A program made the position numbers and the translations under genes. Under the pieces are notes generated by a model that had not been told where the DNA came from, did not search any database, and saw only the letters and a list, made by a program, of their open reading frames with translations. This document shows positions 54,251 through 64,000 of a stretch of DNA of 64,000 nt, one piece after another; the first letter of the stretch is position 1; each line of letters begins with the position of its first letter. This DNA is from Pristionchus mayeri (lineage: Eukaryota > Nematoda > Chromadorea > Rhabditida > Neodiplogasteridae). The stretch is from positions 41,403,216-41,467,215 of the forward strand of contig BTRK01000005.1 of assembly GCA_036245805.1 (NCBI GenBank), read 5' to 3'.

Positions 54251-57227
54251 GCTGTCTCTCGATGCAATCCTCTTCGGACGCTACCGCCAACTACTGCTCG
54301 TGCACCCCAAGCACGATCTGCCTGGACATCGTCTTCATCGTTGACACATCGGATGAAACAACGTGGATTGCCGTCGGAGATGTGAGCTGAAATAATCAAG
54401 GGGGAATGCGCAGAAATGGATCATCAGTTCTCTCTCCCCGGACCGGCCGGTGAGAACTAGACAAGAACTAGAGATACAGAGAGACCAGAGAGAGAGAAAG
54501 AAATCTAGGCGAGACAAGGAACGGCGCACTGACAATTCGAAGACACCCTAGTTCGATCATAATCCAATCACAATATGCCCATTTTCAATTTCTTTCAGGC
54601 TACCGCAACTATTAAATCAATTCTTTACGCTCTCACTTTTGGAACGAATCCGTATCAATTTAATGTTGCTGTACTAGCCTATGCGGAAAGTGTTCAGGTT
54701 AACATATAAATTCGCAGTAGAATTATTTGAAGAGATGCGTTAAGGTTATTCGTAACTTCGGAGACTTCAAGTCTTCCAAGGATATCAGTGGCTTTTCACT
54801 CCCGTTTCTTGGCGGTTCTTCGGACAAATTGGAAGAGTGCGGTTTAATATATAAATGTCGAGATAACTACAGTATCTTATTTCTAGACACAGATATGTTT
54901 TCCCTTTCTTGCTTAATAATCGAAAGAATGTGGAAAATCAAGTGTATGTGATCAAAATTTTGAACTAGCGCAGCACCTGAATGATACGAAAAATACGATT
55001 TTCAGTGCGATCAAGCAAGCACACTCGATGATTATTACGAACGGTCGGAACTTTGCGAGAGGTGTTATCGTGCTCCTGAGCAATACCTTCAAGTATGCAT
55101 TTCATATTTTACAAGATATTGGGTTCGTGAAGACGAAAACAAAATTAAATGTGCATAGTTGAATATTCCACATGCTGAAGTATTCGCATGAGACGTCATT
55201 GTTCAGTAACACCCTCGTTAGATAAGATATTATGATAACGAGCCAAACTGAACAGATCACCAGTATTTGCAAAAATCAAAAGATTGTGCCTTTATCATGA
55301 TTTTTCGATTACTAAGCGTGACTGTAAGGCGCACATCTAGAATTCACACGAATGAGCACGTGAATGATAGACAATTGTCCCTATTTCGGCACTTCTTTGA
55401 TAATTGCCCCCCTCCTTCTTCATCTACTCACTCATTTTTATGTGCCATTCCTTGATTTTCGGTCGCAGAGCCCCTTTGTGATGGGGAGAGAATGAGAAAT
55501 AATCCCTATTATTTTCCATTATCACAAAGGGGGTGCGAGACCGAAAATCAAGGAATGACACCTAGAAACGAGACATATTATCACAAAGGGGGTGCGCGAC
55601 CGAAAATGCAGGAATGACACCTAGAGTAGATGAAGATGGAGGGGGGAGGGCCAAATATTCAAGAATTACTCATATTTCTATCTCGTTTTGCACATTGCAG
55701 TCAGCGACACTCAGCTGGCATTGGAGACGCGTCTAAAGCGTTCAAGGACGATGGTGGTGTGATCTTCACGATTGGTACTCTTCCTATCAGTTTCAAAAAA
55801 TGTATGCCTTTTCAGACTACTCTGATGGCCTGGGAGTCCAGGGCCTAGAAGATATCACCAGTCCCGGATTCTACCTTAACGATACATCGACTAGCACTGA
55901 ACTCGATTCGGATGTGCTTTATGCGCTTTGTGATGGTAAGTTTCAATATGAGTTTCGGCGTAAGAAAAAAATGATTGATTTGTAGCAAACTGCTTCTGTA
56001 GGAAAGGTCTTACGTCATACGATGTCATTAACTCTAGAGGACGCGAGATTCCAAGAGGTTGGTTAAAAAAATGACTCTGTCGTCTCTTGACGACTAAATT
56101 GAAGGGAACAATAAGAAAAACTGCGAGGGAGCTCACTGAATGAAGACATAAATTTCTAGCGAAACCGAGATACGATTATCTAGGTTTCATTTTTTATCTG
56201 ACTAAACGTGCATGCTTGAGGTTGCTTCCACGTCTCCAGCTTCTCTGCAGTCTACAACGCAGCCGATGACAACTGTCAGGTAGAGCTCGTAATTCGGGAA
56301 ATCGGCTCTTTTTGTGCACACAATTCTGAATTAGTCGTTGCGGCGCTCTGTAAGAGTTATGACTGTCTTCATTTCCCCCCGCACTGTCTTCACTCAACTG
56401 TTCTAGATTGTGTGGGGAATGAAAGTACGATTACACGAATTTCGATCTCTATTGCCAGGGGCTGGGAGGATTCGTCGCCACGGTGCACGACGATGCCAAG
56501 GAGTTGTTCATGCTCTCGCGTGGGTATTGTATCGAATACTTAGAACGAAGATACAATTGTGAACAATTCAAATTTGCATGAACTTTTGTTTCAGAATTGA
56601 AAACAGTTATTAAAACGAAGTGCCATTTCAGTTTTCCCACCAAAATCGAAGTTCTGGGTCGGCCTGAGAATGAACGGAACCGAACTCGTCTGGGCGGATG
56701 GGGTAAGTTCGTGGCCATTTTGCAAGGAGTATGCTTCGCTAAGGTTTAAATATCTTACATAGGATCGAATACGAGATTAGGCGCTCCGAAATTAGCTAGC
56801 ATAGCCTCGCCTAATGACCTAACAGTGTGAAACCCGCTGGTAATATTTTTGCCTTTTACATATCGTTAAGTCATACGACGACTTCACACTGTGGGCACCC
56901 GGTAACCCTGTGACCGGTCAGGATTGTGCATATGGACAGCAGCAAACGGGCTTCGTCTCTTCGTGGTAATATTTCTCCCTTATCAGTTGTAGTTTCATAC
57001 TTATCGTATATTTATTCAACAAGTGCAGAGTGTGCGAGCGCAAGCAATTGTAATATCGTTCATTTGTATGAATATCGCTCAATTTTCGGTATATTTGTGT
57101 TTATCAGTTCCAATAAAAGTTAAACAAAATCAGGTTCTCCGCCCCGTGTACTGATCCTCTCACGAACTCGATGCGGTACGCGTGTCAGCTGCGCCCCTGC
57201 GGCACGGACTGCAATTGCTTCGACTGA
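54251..57227 (+). CDS. VWA plus C-type lectin secreted protein, possible frameshift in VWA
   Basis: Exons: 54251-54381 (CSCTPSTICLDIVFIVDTSD), 54599-54697 (FNVAVLAYAESVQ), 54745-54836 (FLGGSSDKLEE), 55006-55092 (RNFARGVIVLLSN), 55701-55935 (GIGDASKAFKDDGGVIFTI, GLEDITSPGFYLN), 55986-56057 (ANCFCRKG), 56221-56279 (GCFHVSSFSAVYNAADDNCQ), 56459-56519 (GGFVATVHDD), 56632-56702 (KFWVGLRMNGTELVWADG), 56871-56965, 57134-57227 (ends CGTDCNCFD). DIVFIVDTS is the start of a VWA domain, a metal-dependent adhesion fold; the second half is a CTLD. Phases agree everywhere except in the fifth exon, where FTI and WYSSYQF lie in different frames at about 55772, suggesting a small indel. The first exon (start and signal peptide) was not found. 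Confidence 0.7.
55438..55625. mobile_element. MITE with partially duplicated arm
   Basis: GCCATTCCTTGATTTTCGGTC plus CCCCTTTGTGAT is mirrored by ATCACAAAGGGGGTGCGAGA plus CCGAAAATCAAGGAATG. The right arm is then repeated directly (55576-55622, with one GCAGG change). It lies in the intron before the fifth VWA-CTLD exon. Confidence 0.7.
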
Positions 57228-57675
57228 TTATATCACTAACGTATCGTGATGAAACTCCACTTATTCGTAAAATAAATGTGCTCGCAATCTTCTATTGGTC
57301 TGTCTCAACAAAGTGTGAATTTCTACAGGGTGGGGATGAGTGTTCACAGAAGCTGCGAAAAATATGTGTTTACATTTGCTCTGGCGAGTAACTTGAAGAA
57401 AATGGTGCTTTCATTGTGAAAGCAAGCCGCCGTGTCAAAACCTCGAATCGAAAAAAAATCGTATTAAACGTTTTTTTTATCAGCTGGATAATCAGACGTT
57501 GTTAGTTATCATTATCATAAATAATTCGCCGTAGTTATCCTTGACCGAACGGAAACAAGACTCTGACTCCCGCATTCGTGCCTCCATTACAACTTCCGGT
57601 GTGCGTATCGATCCTAGGATTCCATTCGCGAAGAGTACTAATGCTGTATCTCAATGATCCAGTAAACTTATTATG
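57228..57675. other. No gene recognised
   Basis: 3' flank of the VWA-CTLD gene up to the Helitron 3' end. AT-rich, no exon or repeat that I can support. Confidence 0.4.
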
Positions 57676-57677
57676 TA

Positions 57678-57717
57678 CCAGCCGATTGCGCGCGCCACGG
57701 CGCGCGCAATCGACTGG
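57678..57717 (-). other. Helitron 3'-terminal hairpin
   Basis: CCAGCCGATTGCGCGCGCC-AC-GGCGCGCGCAATCGACTGG (plus strand): a 19-bp stem with one mismatch or wobble. It is longer and more regular than the equivalent at 22152-22179. Confidence 0.75.
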
Positions 57718-57804
57718 CGTGCGCCGGGTCGTTTTCTTAGTTGGCTAGCTTTCAAGTGTCCCCATAGGTTTCTCAACTCATCGATTTATTCTTTCGCAAT
57801 TTAT

Positions 57805-60800
57805 TCAGAGAACTTCTTCGAATACAATGTTTGTCTGTCGATTAGAATCAGCTTGAACAATTAAACCTTCCTTTGAACGAACTCGGGAAAGAGCTACATA
57901 CAATTGACCGTGAGAGAATACTTCCGAAGGGATCCAGAGGCCAATGTTAGAGAAGGACTGACCCTGGGACTTGTTAATGGAGAGTGCATACGAATGGCGA
58001 ACGGGGAATTGAGTACGTCTAACTTTGAAGGAAAGGTTCTTATCATGATAACAATCGATACGGGGAATGACAGCGAATTCTCCCTTTCGGTCGCCACATG
58101 CGAATCGACAACCGAGGGAGCGGGGTCCTAGATGCTCTACGATAAGTCAGGTACCATTGCACAGGCCGGCAGAAACATCTAGATTCCTCTGCAGCATGAC
58201 AATAGAGCCCTTCTTCAGCTTGAGAGTGTGGGGAGGGAGAGTAGAGGGAGACATCTTATTGAGGAGCTCAGTGGGGTATGTGGTGTGATCGGATGGTTCA
58301 TCAGATACGACCTCATCTCGCGAGAGATAGATCCTCTCTTGCCCAAGCATCCGCCCATGTACATCGTCATTCAGACGGGTCACATTCACATTCGTAGGGG
58401 TCAGAATGACCTTCTCGCAAGGGTCAGTGGAGGGGTCGATTACTTCTCCGAACACTCTCTCTACGATGTTTCCAACGCACATGTTCGAGAGGGGGAGAGT
58501 CACCTTGGACTCGGCATCGTTGGCCGACCCGTCTCCCACCTTGAGGAGGAATTCAATCCATTCGGTATCTCCCGAAGTGACTCTCATATTTGAGATGAGA
58601 GTGAGGGATCGGAACTGACTCCAGAGAGGAGATCTCTTGATGCACGCATCGACTTGATCGGCTCTCGTTCCCTTCTCCACCACCGGGAGAATCTGGCGGA
58701 AGTCTCCACCGAGAATGATTAGTTTCCCTCCAAATGGTCGATCGATCTGGGTGATGTCCCTGAGAACAGCATCGGCTGTGTTCAGCGCCGACTGGAAGAA
58801 TGGGGATTGTATACTTTAAGTGATGAGTAAATAGAGGGAATCTTACCTTTGGGATCATCGACGATTCGTCCCAGATGATGACGTCATTTTCGGCAAGTTC
58901 CTTGGCGTCCTGTTCTTGTCTTCTATGGTTGGAGGACTCGCATCGATTGCTGATGTTGAGCTTGAAGAGAGAAGCGGATGTTCGACCGCCTGGGAGAAGA
59001 TTGGCTGCGATTCCTGTCCAGGCAATGCAGACAACCTAGACATGAAGATTATATTGAACTGAAAATGTAGATGCAAAAATCTCACCTTAAGTCCATTTCC
59101 GACGAAGATGTTGTAGAGTGTGGTGTAGAGGTACGTCTTCCCGCTTCCACCCGGTCCGTCAAGGTGAAAGAGACGGGGGAGAGAGGCATCCTCCAACACT
59201 CCCAGAATCGCGTCAGCAGCGGCTTGTTGCCGAGGGTTCAGAGTCGCGTAGAGTCTCGCGCCTTCCGCAGCACAATAAGCGGGATTGGCAAGGTTGAGGT
59301 TTCTGAGTGGAGGGCGGACGGCTGGCTCAGGAACGAATCTGAAGAAATCGTTTCCTGCCCTGAAAGAGAGAATTTTATATTTGTTCATGCAAAGTTATCA
59401 ATATGCAGAATCACCTTCGGAATCGATCAGCAATATCGAAGTAGGCGAGTGCCTCAGCCTCCTCCTCTCCTGCTATGACGGTAATCCTCACTGAGATCCC
59501 TTTTCATTGCTTCCCAGAGTGCCTGTGGGTCGTGGACCTCATTGAAATGAAGAATGGCAGTGAAGGCGGATCGGAGAGCAGCGGGGACTGAGTGGCCAGC
59601 CCATTCCTTTAGACACTGGAGATACTCACTGTCGTCCTTAAGAAGGCCGTGAGCCTTTGCTGCTTCTCCGAAAGAGGGGTAGGTCACTGGCACTCAGTTG
59701 GAATCCGAGACAGTACGGAGATCCTCGAATGAAATCGGTCCCTTGATGTTGAGGAGGAGGATACGGAGGTTGAATCTCTCGGTATCGTGGGGAGGGACCG
59801 TATACATGCGTCCGATCCGTCTAGTTCCGCTCTTTCGCTCACTCCATTGGCCGTTCTGCTTAGTGAAAGTGAAGCGAGTGGGGAGGTCGAAGTAGAAGAA
59901 TTGGCGAGAATCGACGAAGGAGGGAGGGATAGTGCCACTATCGATAGTCTCCGCAGACTCCCTGTTCAACTTGAACCATGCTGTGAGAGTAGTACCTTTG
60001 GCAGCCCTAGCTCGAAGCTGCTCAGGAGGCTCGTTGGGGTCGAAGGTGACCTCTTGGAAGTTCGGTTCGTGAACGGTCAAGCGGTACACAGTGTCCGATT
60101 TCCTTTCGTTCTTGAAGCCGAAGATGTGATGGATTGCCTCTGGGGCGCACACATATCGGGCATCGAGATGGGCACGGATTTCATCAACGATGACTCCGTC
60201 CCCGTCCCTCTGTCCGGAACGGAAGAGGCTGAGAGAGGCGCGATCGGGCCCTTTGTAGACGTACTTGAATAGATACTTCACTGCCTCGATAAATGCGCAG
60301 ATTTCGACATTGGCGTGCGCATTGTATGTCAGCAGGAAGTACACATTGTAGGGCACGATGTGACGGTTGTCGAGGTTATGGCCTCCGTACTCGACTACAC
60401 TCCCGTCATCCCTCCTACGGTACTGAGGGTATCCGTCGACATCGAGATTTGTACTGTCCCGGAACTCTTTGGGGAAGCGTTTGGAGCATTGCCCATCTCT
60501 CATGCATGGTGACTCTGGATTGAGTGCACCGCAAGGTCGGTGGAGCATGTTCGTGGTGACGATGTGATACAGCTCCGGGTCCGTCTCGGGATCAGGGATC
60601 TCCGCTTGGACTAACCTGTCGACGTCCTCGGGAGTGCGCGGCTTTGTGTCCTCACTCATGATGAGGAGGATGTGAACGTGAGGGAGACCTCTCTTCTGCC
60701 ACTCGAACACTGCGATGTAGGCAATGACGCGGCCGAGCTTGTGGCGATGGAGCAGATCGTCGAATACCCTGTCGACCTGATACACGCAAATTAGGATAGT

Positions 60801-63051
60801 CAATTGAGAAGAGAGAGTTAATATTTAACTCACCTTTAGTTTGAAGACCCTTGAGATGAGATCAGGTCGATCAGAGACAGTCTGACCGGGCTCGAGATTC
60901 TCGGTGATCTCCCTCCACGCGGGGTTGCACGTGAAAGTAAATAAGATGTCGGGCTTGCCGTATATGGAAACAATCGCCATCGCGTCTTGGAAGTCCTGGG
61001 TCATCGCTCGAGGACTACCCGGATGAGTCGAAGGGAGGATGGTCCTCTTTCCCGGAACATCAGAATCTCCCGCAAGATAGTCCTGAAAAATCAAAGCATG
61101 GGAATCAAACTCTGAGAAATTCTATTTTGAAAATTATTTTAATTTTGCATGCCTGTACAGCCCGGTAGGAGGCGCTCCGAAGCTGATTTTGGTTTGAGCG
61201 GAAATAGTTGAGTCTATTTTGTTCGATCTAAAATGGATGGGAAGTCAGATATATTGTGGTAGTAAAGCGAATTCTAAGTGAAAATGTACTTACCTTGACC
61301 CAGGAGTCCACGGCGAACTGCTGGAAGAGGGCTTTTCCATGGTGGATGGGATTGAATTGTCCTTCTCGCACCATCATGAGGTAGCTGTAGTACTCCTTCT
61401 GGGTGATTCGAGTCCTCTTCCTGCCCGATGGCTTCTTCGCCAGTCCTGGGTGCCACCCGTCCTTTCGCGTGGGGAAGAACACGGGATATGTGAGGGGATC
61501 GCAGATCTTGTCGATATCCCGAATCGTCATGAGTCCTCCCCCTCTAGGATGTACTGCCAGAGATCGAGTGACAAGCACATCGTCGTCTTCACCCACGTAG
61601 ACAACGGCCACTTCATTTGCTTGGGGCACATTGTATCTACGGGGATCCTTAGACGTAGAGGTATCAAAGATCATGCGGACGGGTCAGCTATTCGGCCTTC
61701 TTCGGCTGCATTTCTCTCCTCATTCTCCTCCACCTCAGCCAGCATTTTGTAGGCCTGGGCATAGGGGTTAACCCTTGATATCAGGCCGCTGAGATCAGCC
61801 ATCACTTGAGGATCACAGTTCACATTGGCGGGATTACCCAGCCTCTCACTGGCTGCTTGGGCGGTATCCAGAATGTAGATCTGACCGTAAGATGTTCTCT
61901 GGCCAGGTTCTGGATGAAGGGGACCGGCAAGATGGTACACCTGCCCGTGAATACGGAAGCAGAATGGGCCACGTCCCCTCGGGATATCGAGCTGAGCGCC
62001 CATGGAAGCCATTGATAAGGCAGAGCTAAACTGCCGAATGAACTTCTGGAAGTTCTTGGCTTGAGGGTAATCATCGAGGAGGAGAGTGCGGATTTGGTCG
62101 GGGAAATCAGAGAATTTGTCCTCGATTGTGGTTGCCAAACCGAAGTTACAGCACAGATTGATTTTATCTGTGCTTCCACTCACTTCTCCTGCAGAGGGAT
62201 TACGGTAGAAATGAGATATCGAATTGCTCCGCATTAATATTCCTTCAATTAGCGAAAGAACATGGAGAGAGCGTAGAATGGAAAGAGATATTTCATAACA
62301 TCATGGAATGTTCTAGAATCTCCTGGATTTTCTGAGCAATTTCTGAGGCGCTCTCTCCATAGCACACACTATCTCGTTTCCTATGATCGGCGAAAATCAC
62401 GCAAAATGCACCGTCACATTGGATAACGGTAATATTAAACTTGGCGTACCTGAGAAGAAGCGGGCCCCGCAGTTGCTGCATGTGGTGTCCATTGCGCCGA
62501 GATAATTCGGCTCTGTCACCGCTCTTTCCCTCTCCTCGTTCCTGTGTGCTTTCATCCTCTCTCTATGATCCATCCTTCTTTGTCCTCCTTTTCCATTCGT
62601 TTCTTCCTCTCTCCTCTTACTGTCTCGTTCTCTATCCCGTTCTCTGACCTCTTCTCTCTCCTCTTCAGTCATTGATGCTCTTCTCTTCCTCTGCCTTTCC
62701 TGATCTGCGGTGCGTCTCGTTTCCGTCTGCTGCGGATTTTCGCTCGCACGGCGTGATCTGCTCCTTTCCGCTTCAGCAGTGTTTCTGAATTATTTAATAC
62801 TAAGTATAGATACTTATGGTAAAAAGTGGTGTTAATGAACTTAGGAATGCACTAAACACGAATTAAGTTCACTATCTCTATTATGCTAATTACAATCTCG
62901 GTTCCAGTGAACAACATTAAATAAGCTTTCACCTCAGCCGTGAGCGAGTTCTGCTGGCGATTGGCTCCTGTGATACGGACGGAGAGGGAGGAAGGTTTAT
63001 GAGATGAGCATCGGTTGGTGGGGCGTCGTTGGACGAAGTGGACGGATCCAT
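57805..63051 (-). pseudogene. Helitron Rep/PIF1-helicase, inactivated
   Basis: Start ATG at 63051; exons 63051-62933, 62784-62450, 62188-61294, 61227-61153, 61082-60834, 60776-59415, then the helicase exons down to TGA at 57805-57807. Against the copy at 16612-22072 I see a 1-base deletion near 61672 (frame lost after AAEEGR), a GGA-to-TGA stop at about 59692, a 5-base deletion near 59475, and a CGA-to-TGA stop at about 58150 after LCNGT. The donor after 61153 is GC instead of GT. Copy 2 also keeps six residues (DIADRF) absent from copy 1 just before a splice site. The Rep motif GLPHVHILL, YLFKYVYKG and DGPGGSGKT are still readable. No functional protein expected. Confidence 0.85.
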
Positions 63052-63239
63052 GTTTTTGTAGACTATTGACTACTGTTAGAGTTCCTTGTCTAGTGCTTTC
63101 CTTATATCACTTTTCATGGTAAATTTCCTGAACTTTCTGGAAGTTTCGAACAATCGATTATAGAAAGATCTAGTACGCTCTGGAACTTTATATGAGGGTT
63201 TCGAAACTCTTGACGTTAAGAGGACACCTTACAACATCG

Positions 63240-63335
63240 GCAAAAGGTTCCTTAATCGCGCGGGATTCGAACCCCCAGTGTCATTAGTTCAACTCCAACC
63301 ATCAACCTCTCAGCCACGAGGGCTCAGCGGGAGAG
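63240..63335 (-). repeat. tRNA-like segment inside Helitron leader
   Basis: On the minus strand CTCGTGGCTGAGAGGTTGAT (A box) and GGGGGTTCGAATCCCGC (B box and T-stem) are separated by an anticodon-like stem TTGG/CTAA. The acceptor stem does not pair and position 33 is not T, so it is a pseudo-tRNA or captured tRNA relic. Confidence 0.4.
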
Positions 63336-63404
63336 GAGGAACTTCCGGGTTATGATGGAAGGAGCGCGCGCTAAAGTCCAATGTGAAATTGCTGCTATTC
63401 ATGC

Positions 63405-63672
63405 TCGATTCAAAAGATCTTCTAGAATGTTCTATATTCTTTGCCGCACCTATGCAGAAATGCCTACATTTCTTTTAAATCACTGATTTGAATGTTCCGG
63501 AACATTCTAGAAGCTTTGGAACTTTTCAAACTTTCTGGAACATTCTAGAATCATTGGAACATTTTTGAAATTTCTGTAACATTCTAGAAGCTTTGGAACA
63601 TTTTCGAATTTTCTGGAACATTCTAGAAGCTTTAGAATATTTTCGAACGTTCTGAAACATTCTAGAAGCTTT
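63405..63672. promoter_or_regulatory. Heat-shock-element array in Helitron 5' region
   Basis: About 180 bases (63490-63672) consist of near-continuous alternating nGAAn/nTTCn pentamers, for example GGAACATTCTAGAAGCTTTG, repeated about four to five times with a period of about 37-40 bases. An isolated triple (CTTCTAGAATGTTCT) lies at 63419-63433. Trimers of this pentamer are the binding unit of HSF. The array lies about 450 bases upstream of the transposase ATG. Confidence 0.75.
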
Positions 63673-64000
63673 GACCCATGGCTAATTATCGATTGGTATA
63701 CGGTAGTTGACCCAATGCTAATTATTGATTGGCATACGGTAATTCAAAGATCAAAGATCAAAATCATAAATCTGACCCACGGAATAAGAGGTGACCCACG
63801 GCTAATTATCGATTGGTATACGGTAGTTGCCCCCAATAATAATTATTAATTGGCATACGGTAATTCAAAGATCAAAGATCAAAATCATAAATCTGACCCA
63901 CGGAATAAGAGGTGACCCACGGCTAATTATCGATCGGTATACGATAGTTGACCCAATGCTAATTATTGATTGGCATAGGGTAATTCAAAGATCAAAGGTC
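63673..64000. repeat. 120-bp tandem array, Helitron copy 2
   Basis: GACCCA(T/C)GGCTAATTATCGA recurs at 63673, 63793 and 63913 (period 120). This is the reverse complement of the unit at 15778-16475. The array continues past the window end. Confidence 0.9.

Larger units (their letters stand above)
57676..64000 (-). mobile_element. Helitron, copy 2 (decayed), extends past the window
   Basis: Read on the minus strand it has the same order as copy 1: 120-bp minisatellite (63673-64000 and beyond), leader, Rep-helicase gene remnant (63051-57805) and terminal hairpin (57717-57678) ending CTGGTA. The gene-to-hairpin spacing (about 88 bases) matches copy 1 (80). The 5' leader here is longer and carries the heat-shock-element array and a tRNA-like segment not seen in copy 1. 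Confidence 0.85.

Noticed and set aside
1..64000. CRISPR arrays, bacterial operons or Shine-Dalgarno sites
   Set aside because: The tandem arrays lack constant-repeat/variable-spacer structure, and the genes are intron-rich eukaryotic genes.

Overview
The window looks like nuclear DNA from a rhabditid nematode, possibly a diplogastrid. The evidence is split genes with many short introns and TTTCAG-type acceptors, a Str-family 7TM chemoreceptor, several secreted C-type lectin genes (two joined to CUB, one to VWA), PAN-like secreted proteins and tiny cysteine-rich secreted peptides. Mobile DNA is very dense: two Helitrons, Tc1/mariner-type elements, an RTE-type LINE, a Penelope-like tail, foldback elements and several families of short palindromic MITEs. 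Exon-intron models were built by eye from splice consensus, phase and domain sense; no transcript data were available.

Layout. 1-12255: one segment of about 4 kb in three near-identical copies, direct / inverted / direct. Each copy carries a three-exon gene for a 65-residue six-cysteine secreted peptide and a PAN-like secreted protein gene. Only the third copy (9822-12310, minus) keeps the signal-peptide exon; the other two lost their 5' ends at the inversion joint. 13669-23988: a ten-exon Str chemoreceptor whose second intron (8.3 kb) holds a mariner-type element containing an apparently intact Helitron. 24903-26266: C-type lectin, 3' end not found. 28521-30127 (minus): a diverged relative of the PAN-like gene. 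31.8-34.1 kb: unrecognised coding exons. 35099-40405: three cysteine-rich peptide genes or fragments on the minus strand, separated by a foldback element and a broken RTE LINE. 40557-41310: Penelope-like remnant. 43839-44667: lectin with a probable frameshift. 45716-51384 (minus): two-CTLD plus CUB gene whose introns hold a mariner, a foldback and a MITE. 52168-52749 (minus): partial CTLD-CUB paralogue. 54251-57227: VWA-CTLD gene. 57676-64000 (minus): a second, decayed Helitron related to the first.

How the parts relate. Nearly all host genes encode secreted or surface proteins of classes usually tied to immunity, pathogen contact or chemosensation, the kind found in fast-evolving chromosome arms. 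Transposons sit mainly in introns and between genes. Two element families carry regulatory-looking sites: one MITE family has TGACGTCA (CRE/bZIP) cores, and the second Helitron has a long array of heat-shock elements upstream of its gene.
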